A DNA stretch of 64,000 nucleotides, taken from NCBI GenBank assembly GCA_003999685.1, contig CP021220.1, forward strand, positions 2,790,001 to 2,854,000, given 5' to 3'. Both the position numbers and the translations under genes were made by a program. The first letter of the stretch is position 1. Every line of letters begins with the position of its first letter. Source of the DNA: Taiwanofungus camphoratus (Eukaryota; Basidiomycota; Agaricomycetes; Polyporales; Taiwanofungaceae). Under the pieces are notes generated by a model. That model was not told where the DNA came from. It saw only the letters and a program-made list of their open reading frames with translations, and ran no database searches. This document shows positions 54,601 to 63,980 of this stretch, in pieces.

Positions 54601-56928
54601 CTTGACCTGCCAGATAAGACCGTTTTCGAGACGACGATAGGGTCCGTCGAGAGGGTACTTTTCCTCCGTAAGAGGTGCGTCTCGATACGCTGGATACGAG
54701 TCTCGTCCATATGTCGTGATCCGATCGTCTCCCTCGATGAACGCTATGACCAGTTCATCGTCGTCGATCGTTTCCATCGCCTGATCCAGTGTGATACCGT
54801 TGACCGATTCTTCTACCAGGGGTGCGACTGGGATGTCGCGGCGTGCTGTCTGCCTAGGCATGTCTGTCGTCGGCAAGACAGGAGACATGGTGTCGATCAC
54901 CTCGAAGTCTCCTTCGTCCTCTACCTCCTCAATGGTGGGCTGCCATTGTTGCTTGAGGCGTTTGTCTCGTTCGGCGAGGAAAGCCGCTACCTGCGGACAA
55001 GGGGGTGCTGACCAGTCTACCTCATAGTCTAGCACGGGATCCAGGGCTTCTTCCTGTTCTCGTTCCGCTAGTTTCTTCAGCTCCAGTCGCGCTACTCGTT
55101 GCGCGATGATCCCCTTCTTCCACTCTCGAGATTCCTGTAGGGTCATGCGGTGTTTCAGTTCCACACGACCCCCCTTCCAGTCGATACTGGGGTTCTCGAG
55201 TTTGAGCCATGTATGTCCGAAGATGATGTCTTCGTTCCCTATACTGGCTACGTACGCTTTGACAAACCGGGGCTCGTTCCCGATTTTGTACGACAGCAAG
55301 GCTCGTTTGTTAATGAGCGCTTGCTTGTTGGCAGTGCCGTCCACGTTGAACACCGGTATGGGGCGTGGCAGCGCCTCCGTCCGTAACTTGTGTTCCCTAA
55401 CAAATCGTGGATGCACGAATATTCCCGATGCGCCACTATCGATGAAGGCACGGGCTTCGACGGCTTTTCGTCCCACAGTAATCGGAATGTGCAAAGCTCT
55501 GTCATTCCGGACTACAAGTACAACACGGGACAGTGAAATGGATACGGGCAATGGTTGCGTCGGCTCACCCTGCCTCTTTGAAAAATCCTCCGTTCCTAAC
55601 TCCTCGAACATCGCTCTTTTCTCATCTGCTGAGAGCGTCTTGATGTACGAGCGGAAATCCATGGGGGATCGCGCCTCGGGTTCCTTCGAGGTACTCTTTT
55701 GGCCAGTCTTGGCCGTCTTCTTCGGACATTTGCGCACCGCGTGCCCTCTCTTGTGGCAGTAGAAACATAGACGATTGTCCATGTGGTACCTCCTTTCTTT
55801 CTTGTTGAGGTTGCATCCGTTCTCCCACTTCTTGGTGAACGGTGTGGGGCGCGGGATAACGAGTGCATCCACCTCCATGGGTTCGCCGTAGTCGACGTCG
55901 GTAGTGGTGGAGAGGGTCTGGTCGATCCCTCTATAGACGGCATCGAGGTGAAGAACGTCGGCGTACCACTTTTCCATGGAGTTGGGTCGTTCTGTGTTGG
56001 TGCGACCCGCGAGCGTGGTGTAGATCTGGCGGTCCAGACCTTTGATGAAGATCGCCCTCAACGTGGGGTAATTGTTCTCGGTGCGTTGGCCTTGGAGGCC
56101 CACGACGGCGTCCTTTAACTTGGCCTTCTCTGCCAGGAGTCGGAACCTCTCCACGTACATCTTTGTACTGACCCTGGTCTTCTTGTTTAGTTGCTTGGCC
56201 GGCAACTCCATTAGCACCTGGTGAGCCCTCTGGACTCCTTCGTGCTCGGGGAACGCGAGTCGCAAGCTCGCCTTGAATACGTCCCAGCTAGCGTAGGGAG
56301 CATGCCCTCCCGCGGCCCGTTCGTAAAACGTATCGCGCCAGATACGTGCGTCCTGCCCTCCTTTCATGAGAGCGACCGTGTAAGCGATCTTTGCATCATC
56401 GCTTAACCCTTGGTTGTTGGTGGCAGTGAGGTAGTGCTCCACCCGCTGGAGGAAACGCTCCAGATCTTCTCCTTGCCCAGTGAACGGCTCTGGTGCAGGA
56501 ATGTCGAGCTCAAGGGGTCGACTCCCCGGATGCTGTTGCGCCGAAAGGTGCGCTATAAGCGCCTCGAGCTCCGCCCTGGTCATTGTTGCGATAGTAGCCA
56601 TCGTGGTAGGTGTTACGGGTGTGGAAGGGAGTGATGGGACTGTGGGAGTGGTCGGGGTGGCTATCGGTGTCGAAGGTATCGACGCAGGAAAGAAATCAGC
56701 TGGGTTTCTTCCGTTTGGCGGAGGGTTACGTCTGAAATAGGAGGCTAGTTTCTCCTGTGCTCGTCGATCCGAAATTGTCCTTGCCCACGCAAGTGGAGAA
56801 TTCGGGTAGATCGGGTCGAGGTTCTGATCAACGAAAGTCCAACGAAGACGATCGTACAGAAGCGGCGCGTCGTTTACTTGAGTCGGTAATCCCCAAGCGG
56901 TGGGGTCGACTGTCTCGATGGTAGACAT
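51610..56928 (-). CDS. Element C Gag-Pol polyprotein with chromodomain
   Basis: 1772 residues in one frame from the ATG at 56928. Gag occupies residues 1 to about 440, with a CX2CX4HX4C knuckle (CFYCHKRGHAVRKC) near 387. Protease with DSGASG lies near 490, and RT at about 850-1030 has YMDD near 998. RNase H spans about 1130-1240. The integrase has its zinc region near 1360 and its DDE core at about 1427-1526. A chromodomain with YRVRWKGYSSADDSW lies near 1715-1755. Chromodomains of this class steer integration to marked chromatin. Unlike family A, gag and pol share a frame. Confidence 0.95.
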   Translation of the reverse strand: MSTIETVDPTAWGLPTQVNDAPLLYDRLRWTFVDQNLDPIYPNSPLAWARTISDRRAQEKLASYFRRNPPPNGRNPADFFPASIPSTPIATPTTPTVPSLPSTPVTPTTMATIATMTRAELEALIAHLSAQQHPGSRPLELDIPAPEPFTGQGEDLERFLQRVEHYLTATNNQGLSDDAKIAYTVALMKGGQDARIWRDTFYERAAGGHAPYASWDVFKASLRLAFPEHEGVQRAHQVLMELPAKQLNKKTRVSTKMYVERFRLLAEKAKLKDAVVGLQGQRTENNYPTLRAIFIKGLDRQIYTTLAGRTNTERPNSMEKWYADVLHLDAVYRGIDQTLSTTTDVDYGEPMEVDALVIPRPTPFTKKWENGCNLNKKERRYHMDNRLCFYCHKRGHAVRKCPKKTAKTGQKSTSKEPEARSPMDFRSYIKTLSADEKRAMFEELGTEDFSKRQGEPTQPLPVSISLSRVVLVVRNDRALHIPITVGRKAVEARAFIDSGASGIFVHPRFVREHKLRTEALPRPIPVFNVDGTANKQALINKRALLSYKIGNEPRFVKAYVASIGNEDIIFGHTWLKLENPSIDWKGGRVELKHRMTLQESREWKKGIIAQRVARLELKKLAEREQEEALDPVLDYEVDWSAPPCPQVAAFLAERDKRLKQQWQPTIEEVEDEGDFEVIDTMSPVLPTTDMPRQTARRDIPVAPLVEESVNGITLDQAMETIDDDELVIAFIEGDDRITTYGRDSYPAYRDAPLTEEKYPLDGPYRRLENGLIWQVKHDIGRLTTSTELAIKEHAKKEEKPVTELVPEYLHDLLPVFDKAKAARLPRHSEFDHEINLKPDFKDFKQSTYSLNRDQRSELDQFLEENIEKGYIRPSKSPLASPFFFVDKKDGGYRPCQDYRELNEGTIKDRYPLPLVTELLERLNNATIFTKMDLRQGYNNLRIKEGDEWKAAFGVPAAGEGPPSFYEPLVMFFGMCNSPATFQRMMNTVFADMLKEGWLAIYMDDILIYSTDPEEHKKRTRRVIERLRDNDLYLKPEKCKFDVQEVEFLGMIIRPGQLAMDPVKVAGIRDWPIPKNLREVRSFIGFGNFYRRFIHSFSHLAQPLVSLTRKDVKWHWDDEQQEAFEALKKAFLEQPVLQMPDPEKPFALETDASKFATGAVLRQKDDNGDWHPCGYISQSMTPAERNYDVYDRELMGVMRGLNEWSHLLIGSPYPVTIYSDHKNLTYWKTARNLNRRQARWALRLSEFDYRLIHVPGTQMVQSDALSRRPDHDDGSSDNQDVTVLPDKVWAAAIDTSLRASIVEACVNDSVYTEGMRNARNGSNDHWTIQDGDLLYDNRVYIPLDEDLRRQTVSNYHDLLSAGHPGIQKTLSSIRRDYWWPGMADFVTRYVKGCGTCQQMKVNTHPTRPALLPIKSAQHATPFSTFCCDFITDLPTSEGYDSILVVVDHDLTKGVIFIPCNKTIDASGTAEALYQEVYKWFGLPDKIISDRGPQFASKVFQELCRMTGVKSAMSTAFHPQTDGETERVNQELEIYLRCFTSNNPDNWSSLLGSAQFAHNSREHSTIKASPFKVMMGYEPRGIPVVHPGSDTPGAAYRLRNLQKIREDAHSAMELAQAVLARRVKPKGTGFRKGQKVWLDSRNLKLPYPTRKLAPKREGPFEITDVLGPVSYKLKLPATWRVHPVFHAALLSPYTETDTHGPNYTEPPPELISGEDNYEVEALVGHRENRRRNRREYRVRWKGYSSADDSWEPEENLAGTADELLDAYKQRKNLR

Positions 56929-56976
56929 GGTGTCTAACGGTTAGCCCTACTAGATAAGACTAGGGGCGACTTAGCG

Positions 56977-56988
56977 TAAGTTCGATCT
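56977..56988 (-). promoter_or_regulatory. Element C primer-binding site, self-priming type
   Basis: On the minus strand AGATCGAACTTA starts 2 bases after the 5' LTR. It is the reverse complement of 57188-57199 in that LTR (TAAGTTCGATCT on the minus strand, 33 bp after the TATATAA box at 57226-57232). Confidence 0.8.
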
Positions 56989-56990
56989 TT

Positions 56991-57533
56991 TGATACAAGC
57001 TGGTATCAACGACCGGAAAGCCTCGAACGTGAGGACCTGGCTACTAGAGATAGTAGTGAGGCTTTATGGACACTGCGTATGTCCTCCTGGGCGAAGTCGA
57101 TAGAGTCGAGCGAGTACTCAGGTACGAAGCGAGAGGTCGCAAGATACGAGTATAAGATTGCTAGTGGTAACTAGCTACTTGGTAACCAGATCGAACTTAA
57201 GGTCCGACCTACAAAGTACAGGGCCTTATATACGTATTCTACTCTGCGCACGGACCATGGCACGTGGTCTAAGAATCAGCATGAGTAAGCGTAGGTAAGG
57301 CACTATGAGTCATCGGGCCGTATTAGCAATCAGTAAGCGTAAGACGGAATGTGTAAGCGGGGCCCGATATGAGTCAGAGTCCATGAGTAACCGGGGCCCG
57401 TACCGTAAGCAGCAATGAGTCATGATGCTGCGCGAAGAAGCTGGGCCTACCTGAGGCCCATCCTAGAAGCGAAAGGTCACGGGACCGATCCGAGGTCCGA
57501 CCGATAAGATATGCGATGAAAGAAATTGTATCA
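56991..57533 (-). repeat. Element C 5' LTR
   Basis: 543 bp, with TATATAAGG promoter box at 57224-57232 (minus strand) and the transcript-start tract at 57199 downward. Confidence 0.95.
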
Positions 57534-60062
57534 GTCGTGATAATTTGAGACCGTTTGTCGTCGTAAGTTCTCATTCAGAGGAATATATACCCGGTTGTCA
57601 TAAAGGAGTTCCCCATCTTGGACTGTCCAGTGATCGTTTAAGCCGTTTTGTGCATTATGTAGCCCTTCCATATACACCGGGTCATTTACCCCTGCCTTCG
57701 CGATTGACGTTTTTAGGGTTGTATCGATTGCCGCTGCCCATGCCTTATCAGGTAGGACAGTGATTCCCTGGTTGTCCGATGAACCGTTGTCGTGGTCGGG
57801 GCGTCGGGAGAGTGCATCGCTTTGTACCATTTGCGTGCCCGGGACATGAACCAGCCTGTAATCGAATTCGGATAGGCGGAGAGCCCATCGCGCTTGTCTT
57901 CGATTTAGATTTCGTGCCGTTTTCCAGTAAGTCAGATTCTTGTGGTCGCTGTAAATCGTGACTGGGTGTGGGCTTCCGATGAGAAGGTGACTCCATTCAT
58001 TGAGTCCTCTCATGACGGCCATGAGTTCTCGGTCGTAGACGTCGTAGTTTCGCTCCGCAGGTGTCATGCTTTGGGAAATATACCCGCATGGATGCCAATC
58101 TCCATTGTCGTCCTTTTGTCTTAGGACAGCGCCCGTTGCAAATTTCGATGCATCCGTTTCCAACGCGAATGGCTTTTCAGGGTCAGGCATCAGTAGAACC
58201 GGTTGTTCCAGGAAGGCCTTCTTCAGTGCCTCGAAGGCTTCCTGTTGTTCGTCGTCCCAATGCCATTTGACGTCTTTTCGCGTGAGCGAAACCAGTGGTT
58301 GGGCCAGGTGCGAGAACCGATGTATGAATCGACAGTAGAAGTTTCCAAATCCGATAAACGACCTAACCTCCCTGAGGTTCTTGGGTATCGGCCAATCCTT
58401 GATGCCTGCTACCTTGACTGGATCCATGGCAAGTTGCCCGGGTCTGATGATCATACCTAAGAATTCGACTTCTTGCACGTCGAATTTACATTTCTCCGGT
58501 TTGAGATATAGGTCGTTATCTCGGAGTCGCTCGATAACTCGCCGTGTTCGCTTCTTATGCTCCTCGAGGTCCGTCGAGTAGATAAGGATGTCGTCCATGT
58601 AGATTGCTAACCATCCTTCTTTGAGCATGTCCGCGAAGACCGTGTTCATCATCCGCTGGAACGTTGCCGGTGAATTGCACATCCCAAAGAACATTACCAA
58701 GGGTTCGTAGAACGAGGGAGGTCCTTCCCCAGCTGCTGGAACGCCGAAGGCTGCCTTCCATTCGTCTCCCTCTCGAATCCGGATATTGTTGTACCCTTGC
58801 CTGAGATCCATCTTAGTGAAGATGGTTGCCTTGTTTAGCCGTTCCAAGAGTTCCGATATGAGAGGGAGTGGATAGCGATCCTTGACCGTTCCCTCGTTGA
58901 GTTCCCGATAATCCTGGCAAGGTCGGTATCCCCCATCTTTCTTCTCTACAAAGAAGAACGGGCTGGCCAATGGTGATTTTGACGGACAAATATATCCTTT
59001 CTGAAGGTTTTCTTCCAAGAATTTATCCAGCTCCGCTCGTTCCTCTCGGTTGGGTGAGTAAGTTGACTGCTTGAATTCCTTGAAATCTTCCTTCAGGTTG
59101 ATCTCGTGGTCGTGTTCCGTGTGCTTAGGGAGTCGGGCTGCCGCTTGCTTGTCGAATACCGGAAGGAGATCGTGGAGGTACTCAGGAACAAGTTCCGTGA
59201 CAGGTTTCTCCTCTTTCTTGGCGTGCTCCTTAATAGCAAGTTCCGTGGACGTAGTGAGCCGACCGATGTCATGCTTGACCTGCCAGATGAGACCGTTCTC
59301 GAGGCGACGATATGCTCCATCGAGAGGGTACTCCTTTTCCGTAAGTGGAGCGTCCCGATACGCTGGGTGTGAGTCCCGTCCGTATGTGGTGATCCGGTTG
59401 TCTCCTTCGATGAACGCTATGACCAGTTCATCGTCGTCGATTGTTTCCATTGCCTGTTCGAGCGTAATACCGTTTACCGAGCTTTCTTCCAGGGTTGAGA
59501 CTGACAAGTCTCGGTGTGTCGTTTGACGAGAGGTTTCTTCTGTCGGTAGGATTGGAGACATGGTGTCCACGACGTCTCCATCTCCGTCATCCTCAATTTC
59601 TTCGACCGAAGGTTGGCGAGCCTTTATGATTTCCCTAGAAATGGATTCCGCTGTCAACCTTTTGATTTCCAGTCGTTTGGCCCTGGTTTCCAGTAGGTTC
59701 TTCTTCCATTCCCTAGATTCCTCCAGGGTCATGCGGTGTTTAAGCTCCACCCGTCCTGTCTTCCAGTCGATGTCTGGGTTTTCCAGTTTGAGCCAGGTAT
59801 GCCCGAAGATAATATCTTCCTTTCCTATGCTGGCCACATAGGCTTTAACGAATCGGGGTTCCCCTCCTACTTTGTACGAAAGAAGGGCCCTCTTTGTGAT
59901 GACAGCTTGCTTGTTTGCCGTCCCGTCCACATTGAACACAGGCATGGGGCGCGGTAAAGCCTCAGTGCGGATGTTGTGTTCCTTGACAAATCTGGGGTGT
60001 ATGAATATCCCAGAAGCGCCGCTATCAATGAAGGCGTGCGTTTTGACGTCTTTTCGTCCCAC
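57534..60062 (-). CDS. Element A2 pol, protease to RNase H part
   Basis: An open frame from the protease (DSGASGIFIHPRF near 60030) through RT with YMDD near 58600 and RNase H, reaching the integrase N-terminus (VSNYHD) where element C is inserted. Gag lies upstream in another frame, as in A1. Confidence 0.9.
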
Positions 60063-60163
60063 AGTAATCGGAATGTGTAAGGCTCTTTCATTCCGGACTA
60101 CTAGTACAACACGGGACAGTGAAACTGAAATGGGCAGTGGTTGCGTCGACTCACCCTGCCCCT

Positions 60164-61495
60164 TTAAAAATCCTCTGTGGCCAATTCTTCCATGACCTCT
60201 CTTTTCTCGTCAGCCGACAGGCTTTTGATATAGGAGCGGTAGTCCGCGGGGCGCGTGTCCTGCCCCCTGGGCGTGCTCTTCGTTCCGGCTGCCGCCTTCT
60301 TGCGACAGTCGCGTACCGAGTGTCCCCTATTGTGGCAATAGAAGCATAGGTTGTTGTTGCGGTGGTATTTCCTTTCACTTTCGTTCAAGGAGCAACCATC
60401 CGTCCATTGCTTCCTGGCAGGTGGGGATGAAGAGGTGCGTGCTGGGCGGGTGGCGACGGCGTCGACGTCCATGGGTTCCCCATAGTCGACCGAAGTGGTG
60501 ACGTTGGAGATCTGGTCGATCCCCCTGTAGATTGCGTCCAAGGATAGGACGTCTCGATACCATTTGTCCATGGTGTCTGGCCTCTCGGATGTGGCCCTTC
60601 CGGCTAAGGTGGCGTAGATCTGTCGGTCCAGCCCTTTGATGAATATCGCCCTGAGGGTAGGGTAGTCGTTCTCGGTGCGTTGTCCATTCGCATCAATGGT
60701 CGCGTCCTTCAACTTCGCCTTTTCGGCCAGAAGTCGGAATCTCTCCACATACATCTTGGTAGTGGCCCTCGTTTTCTTGTTCAGCTGCTTGGCTGGTAGT
60801 TCCATGAGCACCTGATGTGCTCGTTGCACTCCCTCGTGTTCAGGAAATGCCAACTTGAGAGATCCCTTGAACAGGTCCCATGTCCTGTAAGGTGCTTGAC
60901 CCCCCGCTGCCCATTCGTAGAACGTGTCGCGCCATATGCGCGCGTCTTGTCCCCCCTTCATGAGGGCGACCGTGAATGCGATCTTTGCGTCGTCGCTGAG
61001 GTTCGTGTTGTTTGTGGCGGTGAAGTAGTGCTCCACCCGCTGGATAAATCGATCCAGGTCTTCCCCTTGCCCGGTGAAGGGGTCCGGCGCAGGTATGTCG
61101 AGCTTGAGGGCTCGAGCCCCTTGCTGCTGGGTTTGGAGGCGAGCGATGAGTGCCTCCAGCTGTTGTTGTGTCATGTTCCCAATTGTGGCCATCATGACTC
61201 GTCGAGGTGTAGGTGCGGATATGATGGGAGCGGATGTGGAAGAGGATGGAGTGGGTGTGGGTGTTCGAGAAGTCGAGGCGGTGAACGTGCCTTCAGGGAT
61301 GGGTTCGATAGGTGTGGATTCCTGTGATCCTCCCGTGAATAAGATGGCGATGTCCTTCCCTTGGTCGACAGGGTTTCGCTGGAAGTAAGTAGCGAGGTTG
61401 GCCTGTGCTTGTTGGATGGGTCGTCTGGATGTTGTTCTAACCCAGGTAAGCGGTGAACTCGGATAGATCGGGTTCCGGTTCGCGTCTACGAACAC
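60164..61495 (-). CDS. Element A2 Gag
   Basis: About 443 residues, collinear with A1 Gag. It has a PT-rich N-terminal region, a Gag core and one zinc knuckle (CFYCHNRGHSVRDC) near residue 385. It looks whole. Confidence 0.88.
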   Translation of the reverse strand: MFVDANRNPIYPSSPLTWVRTTSRRPIQQAQANLATYFQRNPVDQGKDIAILFTGGSQESTPIEPIPEGTFTASTSRTPTPTPSSSTSAPIISAPTPRRVMMATIGNMTQQQLEALIARLQTQQQGARALKLDIPAPDPFTGQGEDLDRFIQRVEHYFTATNNTNLSDDAKIAFTVALMKGGQDARIWRDTFYEWAAGGQAPYRTWDLFKGSLKLAFPEHEGVQRAHQVLMELPAKQLNKKTRATTKMYVERFRLLAEKAKLKDATIDANGQRTENDYPTLRAIFIKGLDRQIYATLAGRATSERPDTMDKWYRDVLSLDAIYRGIDQISNVTTSVDYGEPMDVDAVATRPARTSSSPPARKQWTDGCSLNESERKYHRNNNLCFYCHNRGHSVRDCRKKAAAGTKSTPRGQDTRPADYRSYIKSLSADEKREVMEELATEDF

Positions 61496-61628
61496 TCGTT
61501 GTTCGATGTCGTAGAGAAGTGGTTCCTCTCCCCGTGAAGGTAACCCCCAATAGTCAGGATCGACGGTCCTGAGGTAAGACGTGGTAATGGATGTATGCCC
61601 GCTAGATGGTACTAGGGGCGGCTTAGCG

Positions 61629-61641
61629 TAAGTCTGATCTT
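61629..61641 (-). promoter_or_regulatory. Element A2 primer-binding site, self-priming type
   Basis: The same AAGATCAGACTTA sequence as in A1, one base from the 5' LTR. It pairs with 61820-61831 in the LTR over 12 bases. Confidence 0.75.
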
Positions 61642-61642
61642 T

Positions 61643-62117
61643 TGATACAAATTGGTATCTCGGATCCTAGATATTGCCTCACACGTGAGGGCCTGACCAC
61701 GATAGAAGGTGGCGAGGTCTTATGGTCGATATAGACCGAGTGTCGTGAAGTCCGTAGACTCGAGCGAGTATCACTTAGATGCGAGCGAGAGGATACAAGA
61801 CACGAATATAATGGTAACCAGATCAGACTTAAGGTCTGAGCTAAACTAAGTACATGCTATATATACAAATACGTATCCTGAGCACGGACCAAGAACTACT
61901 CTAGGGCAGGAGGTCCAAAGTGTGGTACGACTATAGATAAATGCAAAGTGGTACGATCCGGGCGTATTAGCAATACGTATGAGTGATGAGGAATGTGGTA
62001 AGCGGCCCGGATATGAGTCAGAGTCCTATGCGTAAGCGGGGCCGATCCGGGGCCCGTATAGTAATAGTCCGTGAGTAATCAATGACGTGGTAATGATAAG
62101 AAATAGAAATTGTTTCA
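61643..62117 (-). repeat. Element A2 5' LTR
   Basis: 475 bp, nearly identical to the left LTR and adjacent to the target duplication CTCAT at 62118. Confidence 0.95.
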
Positions 62118-63980
62118 CTCATCGCATTGGCAAAGGTGATAGCCAACTGCAATATAGGAGGTGTCAACCGCTAAGATCACGGGCGCACTTGACGAATAGT
62201 TAATGGATCGGAGAGCCGGAGAGGACAGCAAAGCATCCTTAAGGTCCTCCTGCGCTGCGATTTGCGCTGGACCAAATTCGAAGGGTACCGCCTTTCATGT
62301 TAGGCGTACTAAGGCATCTGCACGATGCGCGAAGTTTCGGATGAAGATACGGACCACTCCAATGGTTCCTAAAAAGGCTCGAACGTCAGATAGGGTCGCA
62401 CAAGGTCCCCAGTTGCGTATGGCTGCAACACGAGACTCGTCCGGTAGGCGACCTTCTGGAGTACACCGATGCCCTACAACGGTGATTTTGCGGGCAATTA
62501 GAATGCTTTTAACTCCAGAAAAGGTACCTCCTGTGTAGCGCATGCGTGTGACTATCCTATTGAGGTTCGTAAAATGTTCCCAAACAAACTTTCGAATGCC
62601 TGGGTTCTCTGAAATAGGTACGAGATCGTACGAACTTTCAGGGCCTTTGACCGGAACATCGTCGATATAGGGAACTGTTAGGTGAGGAATTTCGGGCTGT
62701 AGGATGTGCGTAACATCATCGTGGAAGATAGGGACCGAGTTGGTCCATCCCATAGGTAGAGTGACCAATCTCATAGCTCCGAAAGGTGTTTGAAATGTCG
62801 TAAGATCGCGCGAAGTCTCCACTATCAAGCGTTCATCATAGCCTACATATAGATCCAACATAGCACCACAAGGTCGTCCTCCGAACTGTTCTGCGAGGTG
62901 TTCGGGAGTCGGGGGAATGCCTGAGTGTTGAATCGTGACAGCGTTTAGGGGTTCCAGACTATGTATGAGACGTAGGGACTTTCCGTCTTTCTTCACCACA
63001 CAAAACCATCGTGAACGATAGGAAGAATTCGAAGGTTCGTAGACCCCAGCTGCGATCTTCTTTTTGATTATTGCGCACACTTCGTTGTAGATTCCGAGTG
63101 GGATAGGAATGTTCTTTTGTACCCATGGCGTGTGCGGTACTACCGGAAAGTCAATAGGGGGGAAGTACTCCGGCTTGAAGCACCCTCTTTCGGAGTCATT
63201 CCAAGCGAACGCATCAGCATGTAGGGTCATAAAGTGATGTAGGAGGTCCCTCTCTGCTGGTTGTAGGAAGTCTCCACTGTGTAGCTTGTCCGTGAGATCG
63301 TGCCGTTCCTGCGTATATCACGAAGTAGGTTTGAAAGGTGGTGGAGTCGGTGATAGGGTAGGCATCATCGCTAAAGGGTCGCCTTTAATTTCGCGAATGA
63401 TTCGAAATCGTTCGTCCAATGCTCCCAGAATAGGGCGAGTCTTCAGTGCTACGGGCTTGTACTTCTTTTTCGATGCTGCAAAAGTAGGAATAGGGGAAGA
63501 ATCTGACAACTTAGGAAGGGATACCCTCGGATTAGGAGCAAGGGCAGGTCTTCGGGCTAACTTCGTGACCTTTGTAGCGTTCCTGGGACCTGGAATGGGG
63601 ATAGAGGAAATGTTTCTAGAGGCTGAAAGCGAAAGCATAGGGAGAGAATTCGGATTATCGTGTGAAAGGGAGGGAGCCTTGGGCGGTGTTGCTGCTGCTA
63701 GAAAGCCAGATAGCCACCTAGTATGATCAGCAGGACCTTCCGAGACTTTCGAAGATTCGCTAAAATAGAGAGACTGCAGATAGCTAGACACAGAGTTAGA
63801 GACTGATAGATAGAGCGCAGGAACAGAATTGTTATCTGCTGCATTTACAGCAGCGAAAGACACGATTTTAGGGATATTGGATTCATACTCAACGACCAGG
63901 GCGACCTCTCCTTGATTTCTCAAATCCTCGAAATCTAAAAACCCGATCGCAAATGATTTGAAGAGTTCGCGTGGGGGCAA
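62118..63980 (-). pseudogene. Element D pol, RT half and upstream region
   Basis: 62295-63230 encodes the RT with the segments FPVVPHTPWVQKNIPIP, SSYRSRWFCVVKKDGKS, TTFQTPFGAMRLVTLPMGW and YIDDVPVKG. 62118-62290 continues into RNase H (the DTSYIAVG region), where A2 is inserted. 63318-63980 encodes the preceding linker (YKPVALKTRPILGALDERF) and an aspartic-protease-derived or low-complexity region. It is a fossil with about two breaks, and its 5' part is outside the window. Confidence 0.8.

Larger units (their letters stand above)
50483..57533 (-). mobile_element. Element C: young Ty3/Gypsy chromovirus that looks whole
   Basis: A 7.05-kb minus-strand element with LTRs at 50483-51036 (554 bp) and 56991-57533 (543 bp), inserted in A2 pol with the perfect duplication GTCGT (50478-50482, 57534-57538). 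The LTRs differ by about two substitutions and one 11-bp indel, so it is very recent and younger than A2. It has one long gag-pol frame with no breaks and a short post-pol zinc-knuckle frame. It is the youngest layer of the stack. Confidence 0.97.
47087..62117 (-). mobile_element. Element A2: young chromovirus, A family, split by element C
   Basis: A full-length minus-strand element inserted in D pol with the perfect target duplication CTCAT (47082-47086, 62118-62122). The LTRs (476 and 475 bp) differ by one substitution and one single-base indel, so the insertion is very recent. Gag, pol and the post-pol frame are present. Apart from the insertion of C in pol, gag and pol look whole, and the post-pol frame has about one break. 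It belongs to a subfamily distinct from A1, whose LTR terminus reads TTGTTTCA on this strand. Confidence 0.95.

Noticed and set aside
54124-55011. Long plus-strand open frame opposite element C pol (295 codons)
   Set aside because: It is the antisense of the intact minus-strand RT/protease region. The same shadow appears opposite A1 pol (13887-14462), and no motif is present.
62203-62538. Plus-strand open frame opposite element D RT
   Set aside because: A shadow of the minus-strand RT/RNase H region, with no motif of its own.
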